Assembly: GCA_003599595.1 (NCBI GenBank)
Contig: QZIP01000022.1
Coordinates: 1 to 42,464 of the forward strand
Length of the DNA: 42,464 bases
Origin: Candidatus Parcubacteria bacterium
GTDB lineage: Bacteria; Patescibacteriota; Microgenomatia; Levybacterales; GWA1-39-11
Reading direction: 5' to 3'
Position 1 is the first letter of the stretch. The number at the start of each line of letters is the position of its first letter. Of this stretch, positions 1-7,432 are shown one piece after another. The notes below the pieces were generated by a model, which saw only the letters and a list, made by a program, of their open reading frames with translations, was not told where the DNA came from and did not search any database. A program made the position numbers and the translations under genes.

Positions 1-230
1 AATAAAACCCATAAAATAACTAATATTATCTGGACTAATACTATTTAAAAACTTTTATTATCTGTTTGTCAAGGATCCTATATCTGAAAAACATAAAATC
101 TCATCTAAAATGTACACTGCTATTACAAACTAAAAAATCTAATGGTGGGCATTTGTTTCTAGAATAAGGTGGCGTGTAAAAAAAGATTGATTTATTGTAA
201 AATAAATTTATATAAAAATTTCAAATATTT

Positions 231-770
231 ATGAAGAAAATTAGATTATTGCTTGATAATTTGGAGAGTAGTTCAAATAAAATATTTATTATCAAAATAG
301 TATTCATTGCTCTTCTTCCTAAAACTATTGTTATATTCCTTTTATTTATCGCTTATTTTCTTGGAGTAGATATAAAAAAAATTCTACAATTACAGGATCT
401 TTCATCATATTCATACTCGCTAGATAATTTACTTAATTTAAAGCAAGGGTTTTTTTCAATTTCATGGTTATTCATAATTGCTCCCTTATCGGAAACATTA
501 GTAAATCAAGCTTTAGTTATCAAATTAACGTCTTTTATTACAAAAAAAACCTGGATTCTAATATTAATATCAACAATAACTTTCATACTGATTCATGAAG
601 AAAATAATAAAGTGATACCAACATACGTAGGTACTATCTTAGCATGGAGTTATATTATAAAAAGCAAGAGTTCATTTTGGAATGGATTATGGACAACAAC
701 AGCCATTCACTCATTAATTAATATTCTCAGTGTACTCCCATTATTTATTTTTAAGTTTATAGTAAAATAA
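231..770 (+). CDS. Polytopic membrane protein, possibly a divergent CPBP-type intramembrane protease
   Basis: 179-aa hydrophobic ORF with SET, FILIHE and AIHSLIN segments that loosely resemble CPBP motifs; first motif not canonical. Confidence 0.5.
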   Translation: MKKIRLLLDNLESSSNKIFIIKIVFIALLPKTIVIFLLFIAYFLGVDIKKILQLQDLSSYSYSLDNLLNLKQGFFSISWLFIIAPLSETLVNQALVIKLTSFITKKTWILILISTITFILIHEENNKVIPTYVGTILAWSYIIKSKSSFWNGLWTTTAIHSLINILSVLPLFIFKFIVK

Positions 771-1119
771 GTGATATTAAGATTATCAGCTTATTCAATA
801 TATTCGGGGCTTTTCTAGGGATGATACTGCCCCGTCTGGAGCCGGTAACCGTAATTGGCTCGGACCCTTCGGCCTTGCTCAGGAAAAGCCTACTTGAGCA
901 CGATGACTATATCAAAACGTATCTCAATAAAGAATCCAGACTTACCTCTTGGCTCCGTCATCAAAATAGTCTTTAGCTATTGCTTCACTCAAAGGTTAAT
1001 CTCCGAAATGGAGGAATTTAAAATTTACTTTAAGGCTGTAAATTTCCTTATGTTTGAAGAAATCTTTAGAAAACTAAAGAAACCAGGCAGATACAGTTAG
1101 GATATGCTAAAATGACAGT

Positions 1120-1227
1120 ACCGAATGATCCCGGTGCCTGTCCGCCTTTGGCGGAGTGAAAGTACCTTTTTTAGGGAGCGACTGTTGGCACTAATACGCT
1201 AGTGGTCCATATTGGCTACAGGGATCG
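1120..1227 (+). ncRNA. Candidate structured RNA, copy L, in the 5' leader of the downstream GIY-YIG ORF
   Basis: Shares ordered blocks (CCGAATGATC, GTGCC, GTGAAAGTAYC, TTAGGGAGCGAMTGTTGRCA, TTGGCYAC..GGATCG) with the minus strand of 4484-4638; internal hairpins TCCGCC-TTT-GGCGGA and CACTA-ATACGC-TAGTG. Confidence 0.5.
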
Positions 1228-1239
1228 AAATTTTAAACT

Positions 1240-1965
1240 ATGTTTACAAAGGAGGATATTTTAAAAGAGATCCGCAAAGTTGCTAAAGAGAATGGAGGCA
1301 AAACACCAAGCGAGAAGGTTTTTTATGAAAGCACTGAAATAATTAGGTATAATCGCATGAGATATTGGCCGAATTATGGCGAGTTAGTAAGAGAGGCAGG
1401 GCTTATTCCTAATGAATTTGATAAAACTAAATATACCCAAAAAGAATTATGTGAGATGTTTATTGGAGTTATTCGCGAGACAGGTAAGTGGCCAACTAGA
1501 GGTCTCTTAGATGTTAAACACTTTAAAGATTCTAGCTTTCCGAACTCTAAAACTTTTTACAGCAAACTTGGTTTAACAGGTGATTTAGCGAAGACAATTC
1601 TCGGATATGTAGAAGATCGTGATGAATTTGAGGACGTTGTTAATATATGTAATTCCATTCTCAAAAAGTATAAAAATCATAGTGAAACCTCTGAAAACGA
1701 CGTCGCAAGTGGTTTTGTTTATTTGGGTAAACAACATGGTAGATATAAGATTGGCAAATCAAAAGACGCAAACCGCCGCAGAGAAGATATAACTTTATTG
1801 GGACCAGAACCATTTAAACTTATCCATGAGATAGAAACAGACGATATGAACGGCGTAGAGAAATATTGGCATGAGAGATTTAAATCAAAATGGGTAAGAG
1901 GAGAATGGTTTAAATTAAACTCTTCAGATATAAAGGCCTTTAAGTGTTGGAAGAAAATAGCTTAG
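1240..1965 (+). CDS. GIY-YIG (T5orf172/MUG113-like) nuclease with N-terminal homing-endonuclease-associated repeats
   Basis: C-terminal GFVYLGKQHGRYKIGKSKDANRR..GVEKYWHERF..GEWFKL; N-terminal repeats of the type ENGGKTPSEKVF..YWPNYGELVREAGL. Confidence 0.75.
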   Translation: MFTKEDILKEIRKVAKENGGKTPSEKVFYESTEIIRYNRMRYWPNYGELVREAGLIPNEFDKTKYTQKELCEMFIGVIRETGKWPTRGLLDVKHFKDSSFPNSKTFYSKLGLTGDLAKTILGYVEDRDEFEDVVNICNSILKKYKNHSETSENDVASGFVYLGKQHGRYKIGKSKDANRRREDITLLGPEPFKLIHEIETDDMNGVEKYWHERFKSKWVRGEWFKLNSSDIKAFKCWKKIA

Positions 1966-1992
1966 ATTTGATTTTGATATAAATTCAAATAA

Positions 1993-2664
1993 ATGAAGAA
2001 CCAAAAGTTTGTAACTGAAATTCGTTTTATACCAAAACCTCTTTTTCTTGATATAAGAGGCCAGATAACCACAGCTATGGCTTCGGAAAAATTTGATCAG
2101 TGGAAGATAGATGCAGACAGAACAGAAGTTTTTACTGATGATGGGTTAATTTTTGCCTCATATAAAAATATTGGGTTTATTACACTACGAGATCAAAATA
2201 TTGAATTGTGTATAGAGAGGATGGATGAGGCAATAAAAATAATGGGAGATCTTCCTCCTCTTAGATGGGGTGTCAGAATTTATACAATTATTCCCACTCA
2301 AAAAAAATTTACTACTCTTGTATCTGAATACAAAAAGAAGCTATTAAACTTTAACCCCAAGAATTTTTCTAAAATTAATGGGAATCTTGAAGATATTGGA
2401 ATTTCATACATCTTTAAAAATGACAAAAATAAATATCACATAATAACTGGTCCTATGGATAAAAAACAGGCAAGTCAAATTTTTGCTCCAAATGATCTTC
2501 CTAATACAGGTATTTTTATTGATTTAGATATATATAGGGAAAGCGATGATTTTTACAAAGATGATTTTAGAAGGGCACGAATCACAAGTTTTATAAGAGA
2601 TTCTTTTACAAAAGGGAAAGAAATTGTAGAAGAGTTGAAAAATAATATAGATGACAAAAAGTAA
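1993..2664 (+). CDS. Hypothetical protein (possibly TIGR04255-like)
   Basis: 223-aa ORF; stop overlaps the start of the next ORF, suggesting translational coupling. Confidence 0.6.
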   Translation: MKNQKFVTEIRFIPKPLFLDIRGQITTAMASEKFDQWKIDADRTEVFTDDGLIFASYKNIGFITLRDQNIELCIERMDEAIKIMGDLPPLRWGVRIYTIIPTQKKFTTLVSEYKKKLLNFNPKNFSKINGNLEDIGISYIFKNDKNKYHIITGPMDKKQASQIFAPNDLPNTGIFIDLDIYRESDDFYKDDFRRARITSFIRDSFTKGKEIVEELKNNIDDKK

Positions 2665-3049
2665 TACAAAAACAAACCCAGAAGTAATTACAAGCCTACC
2701 TCCTTCCCAGGGAGGAACTGGCGCTGAGGTGCAAGAACTACAACCTGCCACTATTGGTGGCAGTATAAAACCTCCAAAATACCAACAAGAGGGCCTACTG
2801 CAAATAATGAAAGATAATTGGCATCTTGTTCTTGTATTAATTGCTGCAATAAGCTTTTTTCTTTACCAAGTCTGGACGCCCTTAATAGAACTGAAACAAC
2901 GCGTAGGCGTGCTTGAAAAAACTGTGGATAAGAATTCAGAATTTATAGAAGAAGTTAAAAGAGGAAATTATTTTAATAAATTTCAAAATGAAACATTTCC
3001 TGGGACGTCAGCTCAGCCAAACTCACCTCAACCATCAGTGACACAGTAG
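2651..3049 (+). CDS. Hypothetical single-pass membrane protein
   Basis: 132 aa; one TM helix (LVLVLIAAISFFLYQVW) followed by a short coiled-coil-like segment. Confidence 0.55.
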   Translation: MTKSNTKTNPEVITSLPPSQGGTGAEVQELQPATIGGSIKPPKYQQEGLLQIMKDNWHLVLVLIAAISFFLYQVWTPLIELKQRVGVLEKTVDKNSEFIEEVKRGNYFNKFQNETFPGTSAQPNSPQPSVTQ

Positions 3050-3360
3050 CACAATCCCCAGGTTCGAATTCGGTTTCCGGTATAAAATTTCTTGAAGCTA
3101 ACAAAAAACGTCTGAAAATTTAGGCTCGAACCCTTCGATAAGTATACACTGAGTAAAATCGAAGTGCTCAGGGCTATAGCTAGAAAATCTTGCTTTGAAG
3201 GGCAGAATTGGAGGTTTTTAAAAACCATGGAGACCGATGTTTTGTAGATTTTGATCTTCCTGAATTATGCTGTTCAAAGCGCCTTTCGAAGTTGTCAGTA
3301 TAACCAACATATGTCTTGTTATCTTTTAGGCTTTGAAGAATATAAACATAATACATTGTT

Positions 3361-3420
3361 GAGGAGCGGGCCGCCCTTTGGGCGAGCCTCTCAAATTTTG
3401 CAGACAAAATTTGAGCTCCT
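3361..3420. repeat. Tandem hairpins immediately upstream of a GIY-YIG ORF
   Basis: CTCAAATTTTG-CAGA-CAAAATTTGAG (11-bp perfect stem) next to GAGG..GCCC-TTT-GGGC..CCTC. Confidence 0.75.
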
Positions 3421-3560
3421 GACGCACTCTTACACAGACTGCCAGGATTCATCCAAGAATTTAACTCTACTTCTATTTTACCAGATTTTTTGTACGAATT
3501 GGAGCCTAATTTAACCTTGAAGTTTCCTTCTTCCTCAAAATAAGCCCTAGTTACTGTTTT
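3411..3560 (-). repeat. Dispersed repeat, copy A
   Basis: Reverse complement closely matches 41160-41300 (e.g. AAATTAGGCTCCAATTC, TTAAATTCTTGG.TGAATCCTGGCAGTCTGTGTAAG-like blocks). Confidence 0.85.
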
Positions 3561-3622
3561 TAATCCTTGTTCAGTAACGGATTTTTTATGTACAATAAAG
3601 TGTAATAACAATTGTTAACTCT

Positions 3623-4459
3623 ATGAATCAAGAAATAGCTCAAGTAACTAAAATAGCAGTCTTTCGGAATAGAAAAATCCGTAAAACCATTCATGAAAAT
3701 GAGTGGTGGTTTGTAATCGTTGATGTTGTGGCTGCCCTAACTGGTTCAGTCCAACCAGAAGGGTACATTAAAGATATGCGCAGACGCGATCCAGAATTAT
3801 CCAAAGGATGGGGGCAAATTGCCACCCCCCTTTCAGTTCAAACATCAGGTGGAGTACAGAAATTAAATTGCACCAATACTGAAGGTATTTTTAGGATTAT
3901 CCAATCAATCCCTTCACCAAAAGCAGAACCTTTTAAAAGATGGTTAGCCAGAGTTGGATATGAAAGGGTGCAGGAGATAGAAGACCCAGAGTTAGCCCAA
4001 AAACGGGCCAGAGCGTTTTATAAAGCAAAAGGTTACCCCGAAGATTGGATAGAAAGACGGATGCGCTCTATTGCCATAAGGGAAGAACTGACAGATGAAT
4101 GGCAAAAACATGGTGTAGAATTGGCAAAAGAGTATGAAATACTAACAGCGGAAATATCCAAAGCAACCTTTGGTGTTACTCCATCAGAATATAAGAAAAT
4201 AAAAGGACTCAAGCGTCAAAATCTACGGGATCATATGAATGATCTGGAACTTTTGTTTTCCCAACTGGGTGAGGCTGCAACTACAGAAATTACCAAAACA
4301 GAACATCCTCAAGGTTTTGAAAAGAATAAACAAGTCTCAAGACGGGGAGGTAAAATTGCTGGAGATGCAAGATCTAATTTGGAAAAAGAAACTGGAAGAA
4401 AAGTAATTACTCCACAAAACTATTTGCCTAAAAAGCAAGGTAAAAAACTTTCAAAATGA
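3623..4459 (+). CDS. Bro-N domain protein (phage antirepressor / DinD-like)
   Basis: IAVFRNRKIRKTIHENEWWFVIVDVVAALTGSVQPEGYIKDMRRRDPEL and C-terminal DinD-like region with RRGGKIAGDARSNLEKETGRKVITPQNYL. Confidence 0.75.
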   Translation: MNQEIAQVTKIAVFRNRKIRKTIHENEWWFVIVDVVAALTGSVQPEGYIKDMRRRDPELSKGWGQIATPLSVQTSGGVQKLNCTNTEGIFRIIQSIPSPKAEPFKRWLARVGYERVQEIEDPELAQKRARAFYKAKGYPEDWIERRMRSIAIREELTDEWQKHGVELAKEYEILTAEISKATFGVTPSEYKKIKGLKRQNLRDHMNDLELLFSQLGEAATTEITKTEHPQGFEKNKQVSRRGGKIAGDARSNLEKETGRKVITPQNYLPKKQGKKLSK

Positions 4460-4483
4460 ACAAGTTCTTGCTTCGCAAGAAAG

Positions 4484-4638
4484 CGATCCTCGTGGCCAAG
4501 ATGAATCATTGATTATGATGTCAACATTCGCTCCCTAACAATAAGACCTGTCCTGAGCAAACGAAGTGAGTCAAATGGATACTTTCACCCAGTCCAAAAA
4601 GACGAGGCTCGCCTTTGGCGGCACAAAGATCATTCGGC
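4484..4638 (-). ncRNA. Candidate structured RNA, copy R (inverted relative to copy L)
   Basis: Same ordered conserved blocks as 1120-1227; equivalent hairpin has different sequence (ATCAT-AATCA-ATGAT); carries an extra TTCG..GCTCAGGAC segment. Confidence 0.45.
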
Positions 4639-4842
4639 AAAAGTATCATACAACAGATTTACTGATCGATAACCTTATCAGTTTTAAGCAATTCTTTTTT
4701 ATCTTCACCAACCTTGAAAAAATGTATCGTACCCTATTTAGCTCGTTATATCGGAATAAACGTGATTCTGGTTTACCCCTATGGAGCGGGCCACCTATGG
4801 CAAGCCTCGCTCTAAAAGAACATCTAAATATTTCCAGTTTTC

Positions 4843-5076
4843 TCAAAATATAATATTTGCTTTATCAAGCCCATCAATAAAAGTAAAAGGCCACAGCAAA
4901 GTATTTGAAAACAACCATGGGTCAGTCAGATATTGACTCAAACTCCAACATGAATACATAGGATGTTGGCATCTTAATTGCAACCCTACAAAACCTAAAA
5001 TTAGTCCCACTACAAAATATACGACAACGGCTATCAGTATTCTTTTAGCATAAAGTGTAAATTTTGTATTGCTCAT
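4843..5076 (-). CDS. Small membrane protein
   Basis: 77 aa with an N-terminal TM segment (ILIAVVVYFVVGLILGFVGL). Confidence 0.5.
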   Translation of the reverse strand: MSNTKFTLYAKRILIAVVVYFVVGLILGFVGLQLRCQHPMYSCWSLSQYLTDPWLFSNTLLWPFTFIDGLDKANIIF

Positions 5077-5136
5077 AATATTTGATCTATTTTGTATCAG
5101 TTAATGTAAATTAGTGTTTATTTCTGTCGCTTTTTG

Positions 5137-5207
5137 AGCGGGATACCAGAATCGAACTGGCTTCTCCACCTTGGAAGGGTGGCATACTACCGGTGTACTA
5201 ATCCCGC
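5137..5207 (-). tRNA. tRNA-Gly (TCC)
   Basis: GCGGGATTAGTACACCGGTAGTATGCCACCCTTCCAAGGTGGAGAAGCCAGTTCGATTCTGGTATCCCGCT; paired acceptor, anticodon stem CCACC/GGTGG, anticodon TCC. Confidence 0.93.
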
Positions 5208-5241
5208 ATAACTCTATCCCAGGCGGGGAAGAGAGCTATTC

Positions 5242-5297
5242 TCCGTCAAAAACAAGTATTTTGGCGGACCCGCTTAAATGCATTAGCTTTTAGCGGG
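5242..5297 (-). repeat. Two tandem hairpins downstream of a GIY-YIG ORF
   Basis: TCCGTCAAAA..ATTTTGGCGGA (5242-5268) and CCCGCTTAAATGCATTAGCTTTTAGCGGG (5269-5297). Confidence 0.75.
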
Positions 5298-5317
5298 TAC
5301 CACTAAACTACCACCGC
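5298..5317 (-). repeat. Partial tRNA-Gly(GCC)-like 5' fragment
   Basis: Minus strand GCGGTGGTAGTTTAGTGGTA matches 18/20 of nucleotides 1-20 of the tRNA at 39611. Confidence 0.75.
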
Positions 5318-5583
5318 ATGTCTTTCAAGTAATTTTCTAATCTTCTTTTTAAATATCCTCTACCAAAGCCTGTTTTTAATTGTAATTCTCTTTTCAAAGC
5401 ATCTGTTTTATTTAAACATGCCTCGTAGTAAATTAAAGATAGTCTATCAAATTTTTTTGTTGTTTTGACCTCTTTATTTATATGATCCTTATATCTATTT
5501 TTTAAATCTTCACATGAACCGATATAAAATTCATGCTTTATGCCTTCTGACTGACAAAGTAAAACATAAACATAATAAAACAT
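5308..5583 (-). CDS. Small GIY-YIG family protein
   Basis: MFYYVYVLLCQ..HEFYIGSCEDLKNRYKDHIN..LIYYEACLNKTDALKREL; stop codon lies inside the partial tRNA fragment. Confidence 0.85.
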   Translation of the reverse strand: MFYYVYVLLCQSEGIKHEFYIGSCEDLKNRYKDHINKEVKTTKKFDRLSLIYYEACLNKTDALKRELQLKTGFGRGYLKRRLENYLKDMRW

Positions 5584-5600
5584 AATCCATTCTTCACCTT

Positions 5601-5664
5601 GCCCAACAAAAGGACTTTTAGTCCATTTTGACGGGCCCGCCTAAATGTCATAGCTTTTGGCGGG
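5601..5664 (-). repeat. Two tandem hairpins upstream of a GIY-YIG ORF
   Basis: GCCCAACAAAAGGAC..GTCCATTTTGACGGGC and CCCGCCTAAATGTCATAGCTTTTGGCGGG; the second closely matches the hairpin at 5269-5297. Confidence 0.75.
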
Positions 5665-5701
5665 GAAGGGTGGCATACTACCGGTGTACTAATCCCGCAT
5701 A
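5664..5701 (-). repeat. Duplicated 5' half of tRNA-Gly(TCC), ending at the anticodon
   Basis: 38-bp exact direct repeat of 5173-5210 (GGAAGGGTGGCATACTACCGGTGTACTAATCCCGCATA). Confidence 0.95.
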
Positions 5702-5721
5702 TTTACTCTCAACGAGCCTTG

Positions 5722-5795
5722 TCGGGGACAGAGGACTTGAACCTCCGGCCTCGCGGTCCCAAACCGCGCGCTCTAGCCAACTGAGCTAGTCCCCG
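5722..5795 (-). tRNA. tRNA-Pro (TGG)
   Basis: CGGGGACTAGCTCAGTTGGCTAGAGCGCGCGGTTTGGGACCGCG...GGTTCAAGTCCTCTGTCCCCGA; anticodon loop TTTGGGA. Confidence 0.93.
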
Positions 5796-5860
5796 ATCAT
5801 ATACATTTTACTGATTATTAACCAAAAACTCAAGCACAATGAGTTTAAATATTTATCTTC

Positions 5861-5890
5861 TTGACAAATGCAACTCAGTTGCATTATTAT
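5861..5890 (+). promoter_or_regulatory. Promoter with perfect palindromic operator (candidate Fur/Zur box)
   Basis: TTGACA (5861-5866), 18-nt spacer, TATTAT (5885-5890); AATGCAACT-C-AGTTGCATT palindrome (5867-5885) fills the spacer. Confidence 0.75.
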
Positions 5891-5899
5891 GAAACAAAT

Positions 5900-6316
5900 A
5901 TGGAAACAGCTGAAATCATAAAAAAACTCAGAGATAACGGCTTTAAGATAACAAAAATAAGAAAAAGCATCATAAACCACTTAACCAATTGCAAATCCCC
6001 TGTATCTGTAAAAGAACTTTTAAATGAACTGAAAATTCTGGGAACAAAAGCAAACAAAAGCACAATATATAGGGAAATGAAATTTCTAAAAGATAATAGC
6101 TATATAGTAGAAACTCAATTTGAAGATAGAAAAAAGAGGTTTGAGATATCATCTGATCATCACCACCATCTGGTCTGTGAAATTTGCGGAAGAATACAAA
6201 AAGCAAAAGACTGCCTAGTTTCTAAAATAGAAAAGAGAATTAAAGCAAACCAGGGATTTCTTGTTAAAAAACATAGACTCGAATTTTTTGGAGTCTGCAG
6301 TATATGTCAACACTAG
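5900..6316 (+). CDS. Fur-family metalloregulator (Zur-like)
   Basis: METAEIIKKLRDNGFKITKIRKSIINHL..STIYREMKFLK..DHHHHLVCEICGRIQ..CSICQH; next gene is a ZIP transporter. Confidence 0.88.
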   Translation: METAEIIKKLRDNGFKITKIRKSIINHLTNCKSPVSVKELLNELKILGTKANKSTIYREMKFLKDNSYIVETQFEDRKKRFEISSDHHHHLVCEICGRIQKAKDCLVSKIEKRIKANQGFLVKKHRLEFFGVCSICQH

Positions 6317-7062
6317 AATACATTATTATTTTCACACTTATAGGAAGCGTTCTTTCTCTTGCTGGAGGAATAATCCTGCTTGCAAATGAAAAACTTACTT
6401 TAAAAATTTCACACCTGCTAATATCCTTTGCCGCAGGAACACTTTTAGGAACTGCTTTTTTGGATCTTTTGCCGGAAGCACTCCATGAAAGCGGAAAACA
6501 AGCAGAAAGCCAAATATTCACATGGACACTAGTAGGAATACTATTGTTTTTTATTATAGAAAGATTTATTCACTCAACACACAGACATGATGGAATACAC
6601 GCAAGAGAAACAAAACCAACAGTTCCACTAATAATAGTAAGCGATAGTCTCCATAATTTTATAGATGGAGTTGTGATTGCAGCAGCATTCTTGGTAAATA
6701 TACCCTTGGGAATTGTGACTGCAATAGCAGTTGGAGCCCATGAGATACCTCAAGAAATAAGCGATTTTAGCATTATGCTTCACTCAGGGGTAAAAAGACT
6801 GAAAGTAATATTTTACAATTTATTCAGTTCACTGACGGCCTTAATAGGCGCGCTTTTAACATTTGCACTAAAAGACTCTGTTGAAAATATTTTACCAGCA
6901 CTTCTTGCACTTACTGCAGGATTCTTCATCTACATAGCCGCCTCAGATCTAATCCCGGAAATTCATCATGAGAAAAGAAAGGGATTTGCCTTATATGAAA
7001 CATTATTATTGCTTCTTGGAGTAGTATTAGTCTATATACTAATCACACTTCTCCGCCAATAA
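6304..7062 (+). CDS. ZIP family metal transporter
   Basis: SDSLHNFIDGVVIAAAF and AVGAHEIPQEISDF motifs, polytopic; overlaps the end of the Fur-family gene. Confidence 0.9.
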   Translation: MSTLEYIIIFTLIGSVLSLAGGIILLANEKLTLKISHLLISFAAGTLLGTAFLDLLPEALHESGKQAESQIFTWTLVGILLFFIIERFIHSTHRHDGIHARETKPTVPLIIVSDSLHNFIDGVVIAAAFLVNIPLGIVTAIAVGAHEIPQEISDFSIMLHSGVKRLKVIFYNLFSSLTALIGALLTFALKDSVENILPALLALTAGFFIYIAASDLIPEIHHEKRKGFALYETLLLLLGVVLVYILITLLRQ

Positions 7063-7205
7063 ATACATTTTAAGAATCTTTAAATAAGATTTTATCCCAT
7101 CCGTTAAAAACTATAGCAACAACACTCCTTAGCTCTATATATAAATATATAATTTGCAAACAGTTTACCCACAAAGTTCTTTATGGGTAAATAAAAATTA
7201 AAAAG

Positions 7206-7272
7206 TGGACCGTACCAGATTTGAACTGGTGATCTTTCGCATGTCCTACGAACACCCCACACTGCCATCTTT
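7206..7272 (-). pseudogene. Probable pseudo-tRNA (Val GAC-like 3' half, unrelated 5' half)
   Basis: Intact ACCAG-TTCAAAT-CTGGT T-arm and ACGGTCC acceptor strand; no matching GGACCGT 5' strand; U33 not conserved. Confidence 0.5.
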
Positions 7273-7274
7273 TG

Positions 7275-7346
7275 TGGACCGGAAGAGATTTGAACTCTCA
7301 ACCTCCTCCATGCCATGGAGGCGCGCTACCGTTACGCTACCGGCCC
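7275..7346 (-). tRNA. tRNA-Ala (GGC)
   Basis: GGGCCGGTAGCGTAACGGTAGCGCGCCTCCATGGCATGGAGGAGGTTGAGAGTTCAAATCTCTTCCGGTCCA; loop ATGGCAT. Confidence 0.92.
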
Positions 7347-7432
7347 AAAAACATATTAATTTTATCACAAAATTATCAATTGACAATTAAACAAAATTTC
7401 ACTAAAGTATAGTTGACATTATTCAAAAAATT

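Larger units (their letters stand above)
3180..3611 (-). pseudogene. Truncated small GIY-YIG protein (MYYVYILQSLKDNKTYVGYTDNFERRFEQHNSG...) fused in frame to a repeat-derived upstream segment
   Basis: GIY-YIG N-terminus is clear, but the C-terminal half seen in the other copies is missing; upstream part matches the repeat at 41160-41300. Confidence 0.65.

Noticed and set aside
855-1100. 81-aa ORF upstream of the structured element
   Set aside because: Begins inside a repeat/hairpin region and shows no domain-like sequence; probably not coding.
1120-1227. Copy L as tmRNA, RNase P RNA or group I intron
   Set aside because: I could not find the conserved core motifs of these classes by eye; left unassigned.
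3028-3228. 66-aa minus-strand ORF containing NRIRTWGLCYC
   Set aside because: Such peptides can arise from antisense T-arm-like DNA. A tRNA 3' relic at about 3052-3085 was considered, but the T-stem does not pair well.
4566-4853. 95-aa plus and 66-aa minus ORFs in 4566-4853
   Set aside because: Overlap the structured repeat and GAGCGGGCC-type repeats; likely spurious.
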